From assembly GCA_003478935.1 (NCBI GenBank), contig QUFP01000013.1, positions 43,439 through 107,438 of the forward strand: a stretch of 64,000 nucleotides of DNA, read 5' to 3'. The translations under genes were made by a program, and so were the position numbers. The notes beneath the pieces were generated by a model. The model saw only the letters and a program-made list of their open reading frames with translations. It was not told the origin of the DNA and did not search any database. This DNA comes from Firmicutes bacterium AF25-13AC. Its GTDB lineage: Bacteria > Bacillota > Clostridia > Lachnospirales > Lachnospiraceae. Below, piece after piece: positions 62,685 through 64,000 of this stretch; position 1 is the first letter of the stretch, and every line of letters starts with the position of its first letter.

Positions 62685-63719
62685 TTGAAAGAAAGAAAAG
62701 AAGAATATCATCAGACAGAAGAAGGCAGAAATAAGCTGGAAGTATTTGATGAACAGTGCCTGCACACAGAGCGAACAGGACGTATCAGTGAAGTGCAGAA
62801 AAATAGTTACCTAATTCGATATTTGGAAAAGGAGATTCCGGCAAAATTAAGTGGAAAATTTTATCGGGAAGAAACTGTGTTTCCAGTAGTTGGAGATTAT
62901 GTGACTTTTCGTTACAATCCAAAAGGCGATTCAAAAATTATAGAGATTTGCGAACGAAAAAATTTCCTGACGCGTCCAGATACGGCAAAAAGTATGAAAG
63001 AACAGCCAATGGCAGCAAATATTGACTATGCCTTTCTTGTCATGTCATTGAATGACAATTTCAGTGTCAATCGTGCAGTGCGCTATGCGGCAACTGTTTT
63101 GCAGGAAGGCGTACAGCCGATAGTAATTTTAACTAAAGTGGATTTATGTCCAGATGTGGAAAAACTGAAAGAACAGCTTAAAGAAATGCTTCCGCAGATA
63201 GAAGTTCATGCGGTCAGTGCTTTGACAGGTGATGGGATGGATAAATTACAGGTGTATCTGCAGCCAGGAAACACAATTGCACTTCTAGGATCTTCAGGTG
63301 TGGGAAAATCAACACTTGTCAATGCGTTAGCAGGAACAGAGATTATGAAAACAGGTGAGATTCGTGAAAAAGATGCGAAAGGACGCCATACAACAACATA
63401 TCGAGAAATGATTGAACTATCGAATAATGTTGTAATAATAGATACACCGGGAATGCGGGAGATCGGACTTTGTGATGTAGACGAAGGAATTGATGATACC
63501 TTCGAAGATATTGCAGAGTTGGCTGCGCAGTGTAGGTTCCGTGACTGCACGCATACAAATGAACCGCGCTGCGCAGTAAGGCAGGCATTGGAGAATGGCC
63601 AATTATCAAAAGAGCGTTTTGAACTGTATCGTTCACTTCATGTCGAAAGCAGAAAAAGTGCAGATATGAAGGCAATAGCAAAGGCAAGGAAAGCGTTGAA
63701 TAAGACAAGAAAAAGATGA
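62685..63719 (+). CDS. rsgA: Ribosome small-subunit GTPase RsgA (YloQ)
   Basis: 344 residues with a TTG start at 62685, seven bases after GGGGAG; no ATG is as well placed. N-terminal OB-fold, then a circularly permuted GTPase: TKVDLC (G4) before GSSGVGKSTLVNAL (G1) and IDTPGMRE (G3). The zinc knuckle is CRFRDCTHTNEPRCAV. RsgA checks 30S maturation and is released by GTP hydrolysis. There is an extra ~25-residue acidic and basic N-terminal stretch before the OB-fold. Confidence 0.96.
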   Translation: MKERKEEYHQTEEGRNKLEVFDEQCLHTERTGRISEVQKNSYLIRYLEKEIPAKLSGKFYREETVFPVVGDYVTFRYNPKGDSKIIEICERKNFLTRPDTAKSMKEQPMAANIDYAFLVMSLNDNFSVNRAVRYAATVLQEGVQPIVILTKVDLCPDVEKLKEQLKEMLPQIEVHAVSALTGDGMDKLQVYLQPGNTIALLGSSGVGKSTLVNALAGTEIMKTGEIREKDAKGRHTTTYREMIELSNNVVIIDTPGMREIGLCDVDEGIDDTFEDIAELAAQCRFRDCTHTNEPRCAVRQALENGQLSKERFELYRSLHVESRKSADMKAIAKARKALNKTRKR

Positions 63720-63729
63720 AAAAATAGGA

Positions 63730-63834
63730 TGACAATAGCTGTATTTAGTGTTATACTTAATTCAGTGTCAAAGGTAAGTATACCTCGTTAAATATGTCCA
63801 AATTGTTAACATGCACGAAAAACAGCTATTGTCA
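63730..63834. repeat. 13-bp inverted repeat in the CRISPR leader region
   Basis: TGACAATAGCTGT (63730-63742) and ACAGCTATTGTCA (63822-63834) are perfectly inverted around 79 AT-rich bases. It begins 10 bases after the rsgA stop and ends 72 bases before the first CRISPR repeat. No coding frame inside. It could be a terminator-like structure for rsgA, a leader element or a short mobile relic. Confidence 0.75.
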
Positions 63835-63906
63835 GAATATTCTGATAAATACCTGCAAAAACAGGCTCTGGAAATCGCATAAAACCTAGGTTTTTGAAGG
63901 GGTACT

Positions 63907-64000
63907 GTAGAAATGAGGTACTAGCCCGAGAGGGCATTGACACGAGTTGCACGCAGCTCATTATCCCAGCCCGGGAAGTCAAGTAGAAATGAGGTACTAG
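63907..64000 (+). CRISPR. Leader end of a CRISPR array, truncated by the window
   Basis: First repeat, about 37 bases at 63907-63943, starts GTAGAAATGAGGTACTAG; it contains hairpin GCCC-GAGA-GGGC (63924-63935) and ends ATTGACAC (63936-63943), the right length and form for a Cas6-made 5' handle. A 39-base spacer (63944-63982) is followed by the first 18 bases of the next repeat (63983-64000), identical to the first. No repeat lies 76 bases upstream, so this is the leader side and the array reads rightward. The exact repeat end cannot be fixed from one full copy. Confidence 0.85.

Noticed and set aside
63907..64000. Simple 76-bp tandem repeat
   Set aside because: The identical part is only what a CRISPR repeat start would be, the repeat has the hairpin plus 8-base handle form, the intervening 39 bases look unique, and a cas6 gene is near.

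Overview
The window looks like a chromosome segment of a Gram-positive, AT-rich gut or rumen anaerobe of the Lachnospiraceae (Clostridia). The evidence is strong Shine-Dalgarno sites, YesM/YesN regulation, Lpl-type sugar import, cytoplasmic glycoside hydrolases without signal peptides, QueH, and TTGACA/TATAAT promoters. No rRNA or tRNA gene was seen.

Region 1 (1-13139) is a cell-surface glycopolymer cluster: three GT2 glycosyltransferases, a DltD/AlgX-like SGNH protein, an MBOAT acyltransferase, a polyprenyl-phosphate-type GT2 and a large DUF6020-like membrane protein. A divergent acyltransferase-3 gene follows (one frameshift), then an acyl carrier protein and an AMP-forming ligase fused to an FMN nitroreductase. 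The ligase, carrier, MBOAT and SGNH set parallels DltA-D, but the ligase appears to be of the acyl/aryl-acid type. A decayed MATE exporter follows.

Region 2 (13603-38832) is carbohydrate utilisation. It holds a GH78 rhamnosidase, a C69 dipeptidase, an AraC regulator, a NahK-like kinase, a YesM/YesN two-component system, an LplABC-type importer and a second AraC regulator. A glycosidase series follows: GH8 (reducing-end xylose-releasing type), GH95, GH43, GH2 and GH39. The logic is uptake of decorated xylo-oligosaccharides followed by cytoplasmic dismantling.

Region 3 (38867-49649) holds a heterodimeric ABC exporter, an Na+/alanine symporter, a TauE-like permease, GNAT, MBL hydrolase, queH, another acyltransferase-3 and a P5CR-like dehydrogenase. 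Region 4 (49806-58809) is a Dpp-type peptide importer ending in an amidohydrolase, then an ABC-2 exporter behind a long structured leader. Region 5 (58848-64000) holds a DUF362 protein, a small unknown gene, a NUDIX hydrolase, a Cas6 endoribonuclease, RsgA, and the first repeat and spacer of a CRISPR array cut by the window end.

Two cross-cutting signals run through the intergenic regions. A non-autonomous mobile repeat has 13-bp terminal inverted repeats and perfect 8-bp target duplications (45108-45180, 60557-60747; degenerate copy near 17091-17296), with internal stems that covary between copies; a related repeat lies at 44121-44212 and 62389-62479. Separately, six otherwise intact genes carry seven single-base losses, mostly in short homopolymers. 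This pattern suggests systematic undercalling in the assembly rather than independent gene decay.
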